Assembly: GCA_016720825.1 (NCBI GenBank)
Contig: JADKJV010000008.1
Coordinates: 1 to 64,000, forward strand
DNA from: Chitinophagaceae bacterium
Lineage (GTDB): Bacteria; Bacteroidota; Bacteroidia; Chitinophagales; Chitinophagaceae
Length of the DNA: 64,000 bases
Direction: 5' to 3'
The first letter of the stretch is position 1, and every line of letters starts with the position of its first letter. The translations under genes were made by a program, and so were the position numbers. Below are positions 27,953 through 37,363 of the stretch, one piece after another. The notes below the pieces were generated by a model. It did no database searches. It saw nothing but the letters and a program-made list of their open reading frames with translations, and was not told the origin of the DNA.

Positions 27953-29317
27953 ATGAAGTTCAGTACGCTCCTTATATTTTTATTTTTCACGCAACTGGTT
28001 TCATCCCAGAAACTCGCCAAAGCCTACGAGTCTTTTAAACAAGACCCCCAGCTGAAATACGCCATCAGTTCCCTCTACGTCATTGACGCCAAAACCGGTG
28101 CCGTGGTGTTTGATGAGAATTCACGTATTGGTCTTGCCCCGGCTTCCACCCAGAAAGTGGTAACGGCTGTGGCAACACTGGAAACGCTGGGTACGAAACC
28201 CGTTTTTGTTACGACTGTCAAAATCAGGGGAAGACAGGTGATCATTGAACCTTCCGGAGATCCGAGTTTCGGCAGCTGGAGGTATGCAGCTTCTTCCAAA
28301 GAAAAAATCATCCGGGATATAGCAGATCAAATGGAATTGAAGGGGCTGAATATAATCTCGGATACAGTTTTATTTACGAATGGCCTGGCTGGTAAAAAAG
28401 AAATCCCTTCCGGCTGGATCAATGAAGATGTCGGCAATTACTACGGGGCTGCGGCAAATGGGTTTATCTGGAATGAAAACCAGTATGATTTGGTTTTCAT
28501 TCCCGGGAAAAAAGCAGGGGATGATACCGGGATTGATACGGCAGCATCCGGCAGGATATGGCCGTTTATCATCAATGAATGTAAAACCGGACCGGCTGGC
28601 AGCGGTGATAACGCATACATTTATTATATCCCCGGGGAAAATAAACTGCTGGTAAAAGGAACTGTTCCGGCAGGGGAAAAGCGGTTTAAAATATCAGGGT
28701 CTGATTATTCTCCTGAATTGTCATTCCTGGCTGATTTACAAAAGGAACAAATAAAAAGGGGGTTTGCTGCGGCTGCGGCCAGCAACGGGAATATTGAAAT
28801 TGAATACAAGTATATGTCGCCCGGACTGGATTCCATGATATACTGGTTCCTGCAAAAAAGCGTGAATTTATACGGGGAGGCTTTCATCAAAGCACTGGCG
28901 CTTGTAAACAGGGATAAAGGACAGGATCTTGGTGATTCCCTGTCATCCATTTCAACGGAAGATGGCGTGGATGCTGTGCTGTCATTCTGGAAACAAAAAG
29001 GGATTGACGTAAACGAGCTGAATATTTCAGATGGTTCCGGTCTTTCCCCGCAGAACCGGGTAACCACCCATGCGCAGGTTGAAATCCTGAAATACGCCAA
29101 AGGCCGCGACTGGTTCCCTGTTTTCTATGCTGCACTGCCAACCTATAATAATATGAAGATGAAAAGCGGTACGATCCGGGATGTAAAAGGATTCTGCGGG
29201 TACCATGTGTCCAAAGACGGGCATGAATATATTTTCTCTTTCCTGGTCAATAATTTTAACGGCACTTCATCCGGGGTGGTAGGTAAGATGTTCAGAGTGC
29301 TGGACCAGCTGAAATAA
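27953..29317 (+). CDS. dacB: D-alanyl-D-alanine carboxypeptidase/endopeptidase (PBP4, S13)
   Basis: The 454-residue protein has a signal peptide (MKFSTLLIFLFFTQLVSSQ) and the three S13 motifs: SxxK in PASTQKVVTA (about residue 64), SDGSGLSPQNR, and KSG in MKMKSGTIRDVKG. It removes D-Ala from peptidoglycan stem peptides or cuts cross-links in the periplasm. Length and motif spacing fit the family. The upstream gap is occupied by phrase-repeat copy 2, and no clear promoter box was seen. Confidence 0.93.
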   Translation: MKFSTLLIFLFFTQLVSSQKLAKAYESFKQDPQLKYAISSLYVIDAKTGAVVFDENSRIGLAPASTQKVVTAVATLETLGTKPVFVTTVKIRGRQVIIEPSGDPSFGSWRYAASSKEKIIRDIADQMELKGLNIISDTVLFTNGLAGKKEIPSGWINEDVGNYYGAAANGFIWNENQYDLVFIPGKKAGDDTGIDTAASGRIWPFIINECKTGPAGSGDNAYIYYIPGENKLLVKGTVPAGEKRFKISGSDYSPELSFLADLQKEQIKRGFAAAAASNGNIEIEYKYMSPGLDSMIYWFLQKSVNLYGEAFIKALALVNRDKGQDLGDSLSSISTEDGVDAVLSFWKQKGIDVNELNISDGSGLSPQNRVTTHAQVEILKYAKGRDWFPVFYAALPTYNNMKMKSGTIRDVKGFCGYHVSKDGHEYIFSFLVNNFNGTSSGVVGKMFRVLDQLK

Positions 29318-29320
29318 GTG

Positions 29321-29353
29321 TTTGCCTTTCCGTGTACAATTTTGTTATATTTG
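29321..29353 (+). promoter_or_regulatory. Promoter TTTG-N21-TATATTTG for the DUF6526 gene
   Basis: TTTG at 29321-29324 and an exact TAnnTTTG box at 29346-29353, 22 bases before the ATG. Confidence 0.6.
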
Positions 29354-29375
29354 ATTTCAACCTAAAACAACTGAC

Positions 29376-29804
29376 ATGCAAGAACAGAATTATAAGAACC
29401 ATACGCGGTACATTCCCGCCTGGCATATAGTAACCACTTTACTTATTTGCGGATTACTCGGCGGTTCCATTTTTAACCTGATGAATACCGAGCCTTCCAA
29501 TCATTATTCAGCAGCGCTGATCGTGCTGGTTGCAATCATATTTGTCCTTGTTTTCTGGTATGCACGCTGGTTTGCAATACGCGCCCAGGACCGTGCCATT
29601 CGTGCAGAAGAAAATTTCCGTTGCTATATTCTTACCGGGAAACCCCTGAACCCTGCTCTGCGACTGGGTCAGATAATAGCGCTCCGTTTTGCCAGTGATG
29701 CCGAGTATGCAGCACTTGCGGAAAGAGCAGTCAAAGAAAATCTCAGCCAAAAACAAATCAAGGAAGCTATTCAGAACTGGAAAGGGGATTATCACCGCGT
29801 ATAA
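29376..29804 (+). CDS. DUF6526 family membrane protein
   Basis: The 142-residue protein starts MQEQNYKNHTRYIPAWHIV, has two transmembrane helices (about 18-37 and 48-66) and a cytoplasmic tail with RAQDRAIRAEENFRCYILTGKPL and AERAVKENLSQKQIKEAIQNWKGDYHRV. This matches a conserved Bacteroidetes family of unknown function. A small hairpin (ACCGC/GCGGT) spans the stop codon. It is convergent with the M50 protease gene. Confidence 0.85.
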   Translation: MQEQNYKNHTRYIPAWHIVTTLLICGLLGGSIFNLMNTEPSNHYSAALIVLVAIIFVLVFWYARWFAIRAQDRAIRAEENFRCYILTGKPLNPALRLGQIIALRFASDAEYAALAERAVKENLSQKQIKEAIQNWKGDYHRV

Positions 29805-29818
29805 GCGGTTTGATAGTT

Positions 29819-30820
29819 TTAAAGCCCGAAATGACGAAGTACATTCAGGTGTAACAGCCAGGGTGAAGCAATGGCTGCAACCCAAACCAGTGCTACAACC
29901 AGTTTGCCTGACCAGCCCATGTCCTGTATCAGGTTACGCTGCATCAGCCCGCTGATCATGGCGTGTACTTTTTCTTCTTTATCACAGTATTCGTAAGGGG
30001 GTGATGGTGGTATATCTTTAAAAGGCAGATACTCGGCTATCAGGATGTTCCTGATCTTCCAGTAATCTTCGTCCGGAAGATCCTCATACGCCATGTCGAG
30101 GTTAATGCCTGCATCCTGTATTTTCTTTTCAATATGATGGAGTTTATTATCGCCAAACATGCGGTAAACCATCATCGCCGGAAAAATAAGCAGGGGATAG
30201 GCGTTATCCATTCCAAAAATGGCAAACCAGACGAGGAAGCCGATACTCGCAAATACAAAAATCTTACTGAGCACACTTTCTTCGTCCAGGAATACCCGGT
30301 TGAGTAATTGTCCCCCGTCAAGCGGGTAAACAGGTATCAGGTTGATCAGGTTCAGTAAAATGAGTGCGATAGAAACTGTGTAATAGGAGATACCTGCCAG
30401 TTCGAGATAAGGATTTTGCTTGTATAACAAATACAGGATTATGCCAATGATGATGCCCGGGAGTGGCCCCGCCAGCAGGATGATGGAAGATTCACGTTGC
30501 GATACATCCCGTTTGGAGCCTGATACATAGGCGCCGAGCAGCGGGATAAAGAAAATGCCGAGGTCGCGGTAACGGAATGCTTTCATGGCCATGAAATGCC
30601 CCATTTCATGAAATGCCACAATGGCTGTTATGAGGAGCAGCATTTTCCAGCTATGGAAAATGTAATAACCCAGCATAAGGTAGAAGGCCAGGCTGACGAG
30701 TGACCGCAGCCAGATATTGTTTTGTTCGTCGCCTTTGGTGTATTTAGGCGGATACACGATCTCCGCCGGGGGCGTTTCGCCGGGAGTCAGTTCTGCAGCA
30801 CTGTTTTCCATGTTCTCCAT
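29819..30820 (-). CDS. Site-2 protease family membrane metalloprotease (M50)
   Basis: The 333-residue protein has the zinc motif FHEMGH within a transmembrane helix (about residue 71), the third-ligand motif NLIPVYPLDGGQLL near residue 165, and about six hydrophobic helices. There is no PDZ domain, unlike RseP at 5.3 kb. It is the last gene of a three-gene minus-strand operon (DoxX, thioesterase, protease) with gaps of under 10 bases. Substrate unknown. Confidence 0.88.
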   Translation of the reverse strand: MENMENSAAELTPGETPPAEIVYPPKYTKGDEQNNIWLRSLVSLAFYLMLGYYIFHSWKMLLLITAIVAFHEMGHFMAMKAFRYRDLGIFFIPLLGAYVSGSKRDVSQRESSIILLAGPLPGIIIGIILYLLYKQNPYLELAGISYYTVSIALILLNLINLIPVYPLDGGQLLNRVFLDEESVLSKIFVFASIGFLVWFAIFGMDNAYPLLIFPAMMVYRMFGDNKLHHIEKKIQDAGINLDMAYEDLPDEDYWKIRNILIAEYLPFKDIPPSPPYEYCDKEEKVHAMISGLMQRNLIQDMGWSGKLVVALVWVAAIASPWLLHLNVLRHFGL

Positions 30821-30829
30821 CCGGTAAAT

Positions 30830-31240
30830 TTAACCAAAATATGGTTGCAGGTGTTCCATCAGCACAGCCGGCATCACGGTCCGTTTCATGGTGGCAGCTT
30901 CTATAAAATACAGGGTGATTTTCCCTACTGCCAGCAGTTCCTTCTGCTCATTAAATACTTCGTGATGGAATTCAATTTTATGGTGAATGGGTAATTCCTT
31001 CAACGTGGTTTCAATCGTGATCAGGTCATCATATTTTGCAGGTCGCAGGTACCGGCAATGCACATCCACTACGGGCATGATCACACCGGTTTTTTCCATG
31101 TCTTTATAGGTAAAGCCCAGATCCCGGATGGATTCAGCCCTGGCTGATTCAAACCAGGGGAAATAGTTGCTGTGATATACAACACCCATTTGATCGGTTT
31201 CGGCATATCGCACCCGTAAGGTTATAGTTGATGTAAACAT
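30830..31240 (-). CDS. Acyl-CoA thioesterase (4HBT/YbgC family)
   Basis: The 136-residue hot-dog protein has the YbgC-type active-site segment YAETDQMGVVYHSNYFPWFE with Asp16. It hydrolyses acyl-CoA thioesters; chain-length preference is unknown. Middle gene of the DoxX-thioesterase-protease operon, 9 bases before the protease gene. Confidence 0.92.
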   Translation of the reverse strand: MFTSTITLRVRYAETDQMGVVYHSNYFPWFESARAESIRDLGFTYKDMEKTGVIMPVVDVHCRYLRPAKYDDLITIETTLKELPIHHKIEFHHEVFNEQKELLAVGKITLYFIEAATMKRTVMPAVLMEHLQPYFG

Positions 31241-31248
31241 AGTTTGTC

Positions 31249-31656
31249 TTATTTGCCAATGAGCCGGTCTACACTGAATTTACCCGGTCCCATAATCAGT
31301 ATTGCCAGGAAGCCGCCAAGGAAAAGAGTGGCCATTTCGCCACCACCGGCAATATGCCAATGGTGCCCGAGCTTAAGCGCAAAAACCATATTAATGATAA
31401 CCGGAACCGCAGCAAGCCGGGTGAGCAATCCAAGTACTACCAACGCAGCACAGAAAAACTCCGCAAAAACAGCCAGACTCATGGTTACGGTGGAACCCAG
31501 GTGGAAAGGGTCAGGCATCATGCGGGCCATTGAATTGAAATGGGTGAGTTTGTCGTAACCATGTACCATCATCAGACCGCCAAAAACAAGTCTTAACAGA
31601 AACAGGGCTAAAGTAACCGACCGATCGGTGTACTTTGTGCTGAACAATTTTTTCAT
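31249..31656 (-). CDS. DoxX family membrane protein
   Basis: The product from ATG 31656 (MKKLFSTKYTDRSVTLALFLLRLVFGG) is 135 residues with four transmembrane helices and the DoxX pattern LFLLRLVFGGLMMVHGYDKL. DoxX relatives are linked to redox or sulfur metabolism but remain poorly defined. Earlier in-frame start positions up to 31812 precede no conserved sequence. First gene of the operon. Confidence 0.88.
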   Translation of the reverse strand: MKKLFSTKYTDRSVTLALFLLRLVFGGLMMVHGYDKLTHFNSMARMMPDPFHLGSTVTMSLAVFAEFFCAALVVLGLLTRLAAVPVIINMVFALKLGHHWHIAGGGEMATLFLGGFLAILIMGPGKFSVDRLIGK

Positions 31657-31845
31657 TGGATGTTTTTTACCCTGCAATATTAATGAAAGAAAAATTGGAG
31701 CGAATGAAATGTTAAGAATGAACAAAATGTTAAAAGAATCACGCTTTAGGCACTTATCCACACCTGTTTGGAATGATGTTTGGATTGGCCTGAAATAATT
31801 TGAATATTGCAACGTTTATCCACCATCCGGTTAAAGGAAATTTTC

Positions 31846-34800
31846 ATGAAGAATCACCTACTAGTTATTGCCGCATTTTTCCTTTCTACAACTATTCAAG
31901 CACAGCAGACCCGCTTTTTTTCTGATCCTGACGCGGTATTCCGTGAAGCGCGCGAATATTTCCAGAAAGAGCAGTACAGCCTGGCTTATCCGTTGTTCAG
32001 GGAATTGCAGCAATCCATACGCGAGACAGATAAAGTAAACGCACCGATCACCGTTCAGGAAATAACCTATTACGGTACTGTTTGCGGTTTGAAGCAGAAT
32101 GAAGGCAGCTCAGAAGATGAGGCACTTCAGTATCTCGAAGCGGAAAAAAATACCGCGAGGGTGCAGATGATGCATTTCCACCTGGCTGAATATTATTTCC
32201 GCAGGGAAAAATACAGGGAAGCCCTGGAGCATTATGAACAAACGAGTATTGATAACCTGGGCAACCGGGAAATCGCGGATATGAAGTTCCATAAAGGCTA
32301 CTCACATTTCACTTTGCAGCAATTTGATGCCGCCAAGCCTTTGTTCAATACCATCCGCAGCATAAAAGATGATCCCAATTACATTGACGCCAATTACTAC
32401 TATGGTTTCCTGGCCTTCCGTGACCGCCAGTACAACGAAGCACTCGCGTCATTCAAAATTGTGGAGAATGAAAAAAACTACGCCACCGTTGTACCGTATT
32501 ATATAGCCCAGATTTACTATATCCAGGGCAAAAAAGATGAGTCTATCAGTTATATCCAGGGCAAACTGAACAGTGGCAGCAATACACAGTATTATGACCT
32601 GGAGCTGAAACAACTGATCGGGCATGCTTACTTTGAAAAGAAAGAATATGCCAAGGCGCTGCCTTACCTGGAAAGTTATGTCGACCGTTCTGCCAAAGTA
32701 CGCCGTGAGGATTTATATGAATTGTCTTATTGTTACTACCAGGCCAATGTGCTGAATAAAGCCATTGAAGGCTTCAAGCAGCTCAGCGGTAAGGATGATT
32801 CACTCAGCCAGCATGCGATGTACCTGCTCGGCGATGCTTACCTGAAAACAGGTAATAAACCCAACGCACGTAACGCCTTCCTGTTTTGTTCTGCCAACAG
32901 CAGCAATGCGGCACAAAAAGAAATCAGCGCTTACCAGTATGCCAAACTTTCCTATGAACTCGGTTACCAGGATGAGGCTTTAAAAGGCCTGAAAGATTTT
33001 GTGAATGACTATCCCAACTCTGAATACAACGCCGAAGCCCGTGAATTGCTTGTAGGGGCGCTGGCAAATACCAATAATTACAATGATGCACAGGCCCTGC
33101 TCGAATCCATGAGCAAGCCGACAGAAAACACAAAGAAACTTTATCCGCGTATTTTATACGGTCGTGCCTCGGAACTGATCAATGACGGCAGGCTGGCTGA
33201 GGCAGATGCCCTGCTTGACAAAGCCCTGAAGGATCCGTATAACAGCGCTGTTCTTCCTTACCTCAATTTCTGGAAAGGGGAGCTGGCTTACCGGGCCAAT
33301 AAACTGGATGATGCGATAAAATATTACAACGCGTATGTAAACGCAGGGTCACCCTCAAACGGTGAAGCCAATGCCATCAATGCAAAATATAACCTGGGTT
33401 ACTGCTATCTCCGCAAAGAGAATTACCCCGTTGCCCAAACCATGTTTGAGCCGATCGGGAAAAATCCCTCGCTCAGTTCATCTGCATTTGTTCAGGATGC
33501 TTATATCCGTACAGCGGATTGTTATTATATGCAGAAGAATTACACCCAGGCCAAATCCATGTATGATAATGTGATCAAAATGTCGTGGCCCGCTGAAGAC
33601 TATGCCACCTTCCAGCTTGCCATGCTGGGCGGTGTACGTTCTGCCACAGAGAAGATCAATGGCATGAATACTATGATCCGGAAATTCCCTACTTCCTCCT
33701 TGGTTACCGATGCCAATATGGAGATTGCCAATACTTACATGAGCAATGAGAAGTTCCGGGAAGCTTTGCCTTTTTTAGGAACGGTTGTTAAGTCAGATGG
33801 CAACGCAAGCTATAAACCCCAGGCAATCCTGAAAATGGGGATCGCTTATTATAATATTGATGATAATGCCGACGCACTGAAGCAGTATAAAAAACTGGTG
33901 GATGAATATCCCAGTTCCCCCGAAGCGGAGGATGCGCTGGATAATATCAAAACCATTTACGTAGAAGATGGTAAGCCCGGTGAATATGCCGATTTCATGC
34001 GCCAGGCTGGTCGTCCGATCAGTGTGAACACAGAAGATTCGCTGACCTATTCAGCGGCCGATAACCAGTTTGACAATGGCAATACTGCGGCTGCTTTGCA
34101 GGGATATACGGATTACCTGCAGCGTTTCCCCAGCGGTGCGTATGCACTGGATGCCCAGTTTAACAGCGCAGAAATCTATAACAGCAAAAAGGATTTTGTC
34201 AATGCACTCCGTGGCTATGAAGCCGTGGCCTCCAATGCGCCTAATAAATTTGCAGAACGAGCGGTATTATCTGCTGCCCGCATCAGTTTCTTTGAAATCA
34301 AGGATTATAATAAGGCGGAAGATTTTTATGCGCAGCTAAAACAAATCACCGCCAGCCAGGAAAACAAACTGGAAGCGATGCGTGGTTTGCTGCGAAGCCA
34401 GTACAAACTGGAAAAATGGACGGATGCTGCTGCCAATGCCAAAGAGCTGACCGATTCCAAAGGCAGCAGTGCGGATGATAAAACACTGGCCAATATGGTC
34501 ATCGCCAAATCAGCACAGATCGGCGGGCTGTACGATGTGGCCATCACCAATTTCAAATCTGTGATCCAGCTGAATAAAGCCGCAATGGCCGCTGAAGCCA
34601 GGTATGAAACGGCCAATTGCTGGTACAGCCTGAATAAATTATCTGAAGCGGAGAAAGCCGCCTTTGAAACCATCAATAAATCCGGTTCTTATGATTACTG
34701 GATTACCAAAGCCTATATCCTGCTCGGGGATATTTATTTCAAACAAAAGGATTACTTCAATGCCAAAGCCACTTACCAGAGTATTGTTGAGAACAGCCTG

Positions 34801-34887
34801 GATGCAACATTGAAAGGGGAGGCGCAATCCAAACTGGATAAAGTGACCGATGAAGAATCCCGCTCAAGCAAGGTGAATGGTAATTAA
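31846..34887 (+). CDS. Secreted tetratricopeptide repeat protein
   Basis: The 1013-residue protein starts at ATG 31846 with a signal peptide (MKNHLLVIAAFFLSTTIQAQ) followed by TPR motifs over nearly its whole length, for example HLAEYYFRREKYREALEHYEQ. TPR solenoids bind protein partners. The periplasmic location and the immediately following beta-barrel gene (16 bases on, overlapping no reading frame) suggest a periplasmic scaffold acting with an outer-membrane protein. In part it resembles BamD/YbgF-like proteins, but no specific function is assigned. Confidence 0.88.
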   Translation: MKNHLLVIAAFFLSTTIQAQQTRFFSDPDAVFREAREYFQKEQYSLAYPLFRELQQSIRETDKVNAPITVQEITYYGTVCGLKQNEGSSEDEALQYLEAEKNTARVQMMHFHLAEYYFRREKYREALEHYEQTSIDNLGNREIADMKFHKGYSHFTLQQFDAAKPLFNTIRSIKDDPNYIDANYYYGFLAFRDRQYNEALASFKIVENEKNYATVVPYYIAQIYYIQGKKDESISYIQGKLNSGSNTQYYDLELKQLIGHAYFEKKEYAKALPYLESYVDRSAKVRREDLYELSYCYYQANVLNKAIEGFKQLSGKDDSLSQHAMYLLGDAYLKTGNKPNARNAFLFCSANSSNAAQKEISAYQYAKLSYELGYQDEALKGLKDFVNDYPNSEYNAEARELLVGALANTNNYNDAQALLESMSKPTENTKKLYPRILYGRASELINDGRLAEADALLDKALKDPYNSAVLPYLNFWKGELAYRANKLDDAIKYYNAYVNAGSPSNGEANAINAKYNLGYCYLRKENYPVAQTMFEPIGKNPSLSSSAFVQDAYIRTADCYYMQKNYTQAKSMYDNVIKMSWPAEDYATFQLAMLGGVRSATEKINGMNTMIRKFPTSSLVTDANMEIANTYMSNEKFREALPFLGTVVKSDGNASYKPQAILKMGIAYYNIDDNADALKQYKKLVDEYPSSPEAEDALDNIKTIYVEDGKPGEYADFMRQAGRPISVNTEDSLTYSAADNQFDNGNTAAALQGYTDYLQRFPSGAYALDAQFNSAEIYNSKKDFVNALRGYEAVASNAPNKFAERAVLSAARISFFEIKDYNKAEDFYAQLKQITASQENKLEAMRGLLRSQYKLEKWTDAAANAKELTDSKGSSADDKTLANMVIAKSAQIGGLYDVAITNFKSVIQLNKAAMAAEARYETANCWYSLNKLSEAEKAAFETINKSGSYDYWITKAYILLGDIYFKQKDYFNAKATYQSIVENSLDATLKGEAQSKLDKVTDEESRSSKVNGN

Positions 34888-34903
34888 AAGAAAAGAAAAA
34901 AAC

Positions 34904-36556
34904 ATGACGAACATTCAACGATATACCTGTTTTGCAATTGCGCTGATGGCAGCCACCACCACGCAGGCACAGAAAGACACAACCGGAAAAGGTGCGATTG
35001 AAATCACTTCCACTTTCAAGCCCGTATTGAAAGAGTCGGCCAAGATTAATTTCTCCGCAGCACCTCCGCCTGCAGATACCACCAGGCCTGTACTGAAATA
35101 CACCATTCCGAACCAGAATTTATTATTCGCCCTCCAGCCCGGTTCCTTAAAACCACTGGCATTGGGTGTGGATACAAATGGTGCATTCAAAAACAGCAGT
35201 TATGTAAAAGTTGGTTTCGGCAGCCTGCGCACACCTTTTTTCCAGACTGGTATTTCACTGGGTGACGGTAAAACGGCGGGACTGAATATTTACGCCAAAC
35301 ACGTGGGCTCAGACGGGAAACGTGATTTCCAGAAATTCTCCAATACAAATGTGAAACTGGCTGGCTATTTCCGTTCGGGTAATAACCTCCAGTGGGATGC
35401 AAGTATCGGCATGCAACAGTTCCGCACTTATAAATACGGATACCTGCCGGTGACGATGAATTTCCCCAACGATTCCCTGAAACAACAGTTCTCCACGATA
35501 GCCGGTACTGTTGGTTTCCATAATATTAAAAAGACTGCATTCGGGCTGAGCTATTCACCGCAAATCAAGATTGATATTTTCAACGATAACCTGAAGAACT
35601 CTGAAAGCAATACCGTGGTGAACTTGCCCCTGCAGAAATCAATCGGCACTGACCTGACGATCAACCTCGGGCTTACATTCGACCTGACACGTTTATCACC
35701 GAAAGACAAATCGGCTTTCAATAACACGATGTATTATATATCGCCGTCTGTTACTTATAAAACTTCGGCGTTTGATGTACAGGCCGGTATCCGGCCTTCC
35801 TGGGACAACAAGACTTTCAAAATGTTTCCGAATATCCTGGCCAATATCATGACCAGTGATAAGCGTTTTACTTTCCAGGCCGGCTGGACAGGTTATATCC
35901 GCAAAACCACTTACCAGTACCTGGCATCCCAGAATCCCTGGTTAAGGATTCCGCAGAACTTTATCAATTCATGGATTGAAGAGAGATTTGCAGGCTTCAA
36001 AGGTTCAGTGGGTGAGCATTTCAGTTATTCAGCCAAAGTGGCTTTCAATAAAGTAAATAACCAGCCTTTATTTGTGAATGATACCAGTTCACTGGATGGT
36101 GGCAAAACATTCAATGTAGTGAATGAATCACGCATCAATGTGGTGAACCTCGGTGGTGAAATCGGTTATGCCATCCATGAAAAATTATCACTCCTGGCCG
36201 GACTTACATTCAACCAGTACACTGGTTTAAAAGATAATGCCGAAGCGTGGGGACTGATACCCCTTGAACTGAAAGGTTCCATGCGACTGCAGGTTATTGA
36301 TAACCTCTGGCTGAAAACAGATGTTTTTGCCTGGACAGGCCCGCAGTACAGGAAAAAAGACGGCAGTGCCGGACGGCTGGCAGGTGCAACTGATCTGAAT
36401 GCAGGGCTGGAATTCAAAATCAGTAAGAATGTAAATCTCTGGACGCAGTTCAATAATATCTTCAATAAAGAATACCAGCGGTGGAACCAGTACCCGGTGT
36501 ATGGTTTCAATTTTACGGGTGGGGTGATATTTAGTTTCGATCAGAAAAATAAATGA
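34904..36556 (+). CDS. Outer-membrane beta-barrel protein (TonB-dependent-receptor-like barrel without plug)
   Basis: The product from ATG 34904 is 550 residues with a signal peptide ending TQAQ and alternating amphipathic strands ending in FNFTGGVIFSFDQKNK. The C-terminal pattern, including LDLNAGLEFKISKNVNLWTQ-like strands and FNNIFNKEYQRWNQYPVYG, matches the end of TonB-dependent receptor barrels. No TonB box or plug domain is visible, so import by TonB is not implied. It is paired with the TPR gene upstream. An ATG at 34877 lies in the 3' end of that gene and is less likely to be used. Confidence 0.82.
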   Translation: MTNIQRYTCFAIALMAATTTQAQKDTTGKGAIEITSTFKPVLKESAKINFSAAPPPADTTRPVLKYTIPNQNLLFALQPGSLKPLALGVDTNGAFKNSSYVKVGFGSLRTPFFQTGISLGDGKTAGLNIYAKHVGSDGKRDFQKFSNTNVKLAGYFRSGNNLQWDASIGMQQFRTYKYGYLPVTMNFPNDSLKQQFSTIAGTVGFHNIKKTAFGLSYSPQIKIDIFNDNLKNSESNTVVNLPLQKSIGTDLTINLGLTFDLTRLSPKDKSAFNNTMYYISPSVTYKTSAFDVQAGIRPSWDNKTFKMFPNILANIMTSDKRFTFQAGWTGYIRKTTYQYLASQNPWLRIPQNFINSWIEERFAGFKGSVGEHFSYSAKVAFNKVNNQPLFVNDTSSLDGGKTFNVVNESRINVVNLGGEIGYAIHEKLSLLAGLTFNQYTGLKDNAEAWGLIPLELKGSMRLQVIDNLWLKTDVFAWTGPQYRKKDGSAGRLAGATDLNAGLEFKISKNVNLWTQFNNIFNKEYQRWNQYPVYGFNFTGGVIFSFDQKNK

Positions 36557-36560
36557 TTAC

Positions 36561-36685
36561 TTAACCACAAAGGACACAAAGGGAATACACCCGCCTTCGC
36601 AATGCTTCGGCGGGGAAACAAGGCCACAAAGGGGATACGATGCTCTTTGTGGCCTTTGTTTTTACTTTGCGTCCTTTGTGGTTAA
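36561..36685 (+). repeat. ACCACAAAG phrase palindrome, copy 3
   Basis: Outer arms 36561-36581 and 36665-36685 match with one mismatch in 21. An inner stem AAGGCCACAAAG/CTTTGTGGCCTT also forms, with a short GC hairpin (CCGCCTTCG/CTTCGGCGG) on the left. Confidence 0.85.
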
Positions 36686-36710
36686 AATAAATTATTTTCG
36701 CCCCCAATTC

Positions 36711-37345
36711 ATGTACAAACTTCTTTATCAATATCTCATCAACGAAGGGTCACTGGTTATCCCCGGCACAGGCACCTGGCAACTGGAACGCATTCCCGCC
36801 CAGGGCGATTTTGCCTCCAAGACCATCCATGCACCGGCATACGCTTTTCGTTTCCAATCCGGCGGATCAGAACCCGGACTTCCATTTTACACCTGGCTGG
36901 GCCATGCCCTTGGTATCAGCCGAAATGATGCGGTGAGGCAGTTCCATGATTTTGCATTTGATCTCCGTAAAAATATTGCCGGTGGTGCTACGATTGAGTG
37001 GAAGGGCCTTGGCAGTTTACAAAAAGGACTGGGTGGCGAGCCTAAATTCATACCAGAAGCAGAAAGCATCTCCACCGGCCCGGCTGTGAGTGCCGTGAAA
37101 GTGATACGCGACAAAGCAGAACACATGGTGAGGGTGGGAGAGGATCATAAGTCTTCTGCAGAGATGGAAGAAATGCTGACGCGCAAAACCAGCAAATTTG
37201 CCATCTGGAAAATCACTGCTATTGTTTTACTGGTGCTGGCCGCAGGTTTCTGACCTGGTTCTTTATGCAAAATGGTTTTGATACCGCTTCACAATGCCTG
37301 GTGAAACCCGGGGAAGCCACCGAACAGTATGAAGTGCTGCATTGA
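36711..37345 (+). CDS. HU-CCDC81-like domain protein with C-terminal membrane helix, frameshifted
   Basis: About 210 residues from ATG 36711: an N-terminal pair of HU/CCDC81-type domains (YLINEGSLVIPGTGTWQLER, then FAFDLRKNIAGGATIEWKGLGSLQ), then a transmembrane helix (WKITAIVLLVLAAGF) and a short tail. Related Bacteroidetes proteins link such domains to SPOR modules at the division site; no SPOR is present here. The TTC/TGA at 37248-37253 lacks one C; adding it gives GFLTWFFMQNG and a stop at 37345. It overlaps no neighbour and is followed closely by the methyltransferase gene. Confidence 0.72.
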
Positions 37346-37363
37346 TGATTTTAATCCGTTACA

